Shown here: positions 63,324 to 64,000 of the stretch, in pieces
Layout of the letters: every line of letters starts with the position of its first letter
How positions within the stretch are numbered: position 1 is the first letter of the stretch
Assembly (NCBI GenBank): GCA_030280995.1
Contig: JASXTE010000015.1
Location: 28,994,270 to 29,058,269 of the forward strand
DNA: 64,000 bases
Direction: 5' to 3'
Origin: Hemileia vastatrix
Taxonomy: Eukaryota > Basidiomycota > Pucciniomycetes > Pucciniales > Zaghouaniaceae
Program-made: the position numbers and the translations under genes
Notes under the pieces: generated by a model
Database searches by the model: none
Told to the model about the DNA's origin: nothing
What the model saw: the letters and a program-made list of their open reading frames with translations, nothing else

Positions 63324-63738
63324 GGTTAGGGTTAGGGTTAGGGGTTAGGGTTAGGGTTAGGGTTAGGGTTAGGGTTAGGGTTAGGGGTTAGGGTTAGGGT
63401 TAGGGTTAGGGTTAGGGTTAGGGTTAGGGTTAGGGTTAGGGTTAGGGTTAGGGTTAGGGTTAGGGTTAGGGTTAGGGTTAGGGTTAGGGTTAGGGTTAGG
63501 GTTAGGGTTAGGGTTAGGGTTAGGGTTAGGGTTAGGGTTAGGGTTAGGGTTAGGGTTAGGGTTAGGGTTAGGGTTAGGGTTAGGGTTAGGGTTAGGGTTA
63601 GGGTTAGGGTTAGGGTTAGGGTTAGGGTTAGGGTTAGGGTTAGGGTTAGGGTTAGGGTTAGGGTTAGGGTTAGGGTTAGGGTTAGGGTTAGGGTTGGGTT
63701 GGGGTAGGGGTAGGGTTAGGGGTAGGGGTTAGGGGGTT
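63124..63738 (+). repeat. Telomere, (TTAGGG)n, right chromosome end
   Basis: The tract has about 100 hexamers, G-rich strand running toward the right, so this is a right-hand chromosome end. The inner 235 bp are degenerate, with TTAGGGG heptamers, TTAGG, TTTAGGG and one TTAAAG. From about 63361 to 63693 the repeat is perfect. The last 45 bp become irregular again (GGGTTGGGTTGGGGTAGGGG). The TTAGGG unit is shared by many fungi and animals. Confidence 0.97.
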
Positions 63739-64000
63739 GAGTGTTAGTGAACTTTAACTTAACGGGGAACTTGTTTATACTTTAACTTTAACTTGTAACT
63801 TTAACTTTAACGTTAACTTTAACTTTAACTTTAACTTAACTTTAACTTTAACTGTTAACTTTATACTCTACTAACTTTTAACTTAACTTAACTTTAAACT
63901 TTAACTTTAACTTTAACGTGTACTGAACTTTAACTGTGAACTTTTAACTTTAACTTTAACGTTAACTTGTAACTTAACGTACGTAACCTTTATACTTTAC
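63739..64000. repeat. Irregular (CTTTAA)n tail, likely artefactual C-strand telomere
   Basis: After a short transition the sequence becomes noisy repeats of CTTTAA/AACTTT with scattered GTTAAC, TGTAAC and ACGT interruptions. CTTTAA is CCCTAA with two C-to-T changes, so this looks like the opposite telomere strand appended after the G strand. It may be a fold-back read or systematic base-calling error at the read end rather than real chromosome. Confidence 0.6.

Overview
The window is the right-hand end of a eukaryotic, very AT-rich chromosome. It runs from a large subtelomeric satellite array into a TTAGGG telomere. The gene remnants have short GT-AG introns (about 44-58 bp), Pro/Ser/Thr-rich low-complexity proteins and a SNF2-type ATPase. 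Together with TTAGGG ends this suggests a filamentous fungus, most plausibly a basidiomycete such as a rust (Pucciniales). The lineage is an inference. The telomere, satellite and intron structure are read directly from the sequence.

Layout. (1) Positions 1-46739: head-to-tail satellite with a monomer of about 1,668 bp. It holds 25 consecutive near-identical monomers, a 903-bp internal deletion at about 43167, then two more diverged monomers. Variant bases show two monomer subtypes on the left and nested duplications of 2 and 4 monomers on the right. No convincing gene lies in the array. Each monomer carries a hairpin of about 114 bp that includes a TATAAAA, one ACCCTAA telomere-like motif and an ATGCAT-rich zone. 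(2) Positions 46740-59451: a single-copy island of about 12.7 kb containing three broken genes: a minus-strand SNF2-family ATPase and two plus-strand genes I do not recognise. Between the divergent promoters lies a cluster of eight adjacent palindromes. (3) Positions 59452-63123: about 1.5 further satellite monomers, the first split by a 1,178-bp solo LTR-like insertion with a perfect 5-bp target duplication. (4) Positions 63124-63738: telomere, degenerate on the inner side and perfect further out. (5) Positions 63751-64000: a (CTTTAA)n tail that looks like C-strand telomere with C-to-T changes. It is probably a fold-back or base-calling artefact.

How the parts relate. The island is bordered on both sides by the same 165-bp part of the satellite monomer. 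The SNF2 gene reads as one uninterrupted 691-codon frame across three intact introns except for five stops. Each of those stops can be explained by one C:G-to-T:A transition. Similar TAA/TGA stops occur in the two neighbouring genes, and nearly all mismatches in the palindrome arms are transitions. This points to a block that decayed by transitions after it was placed between satellite arrays.
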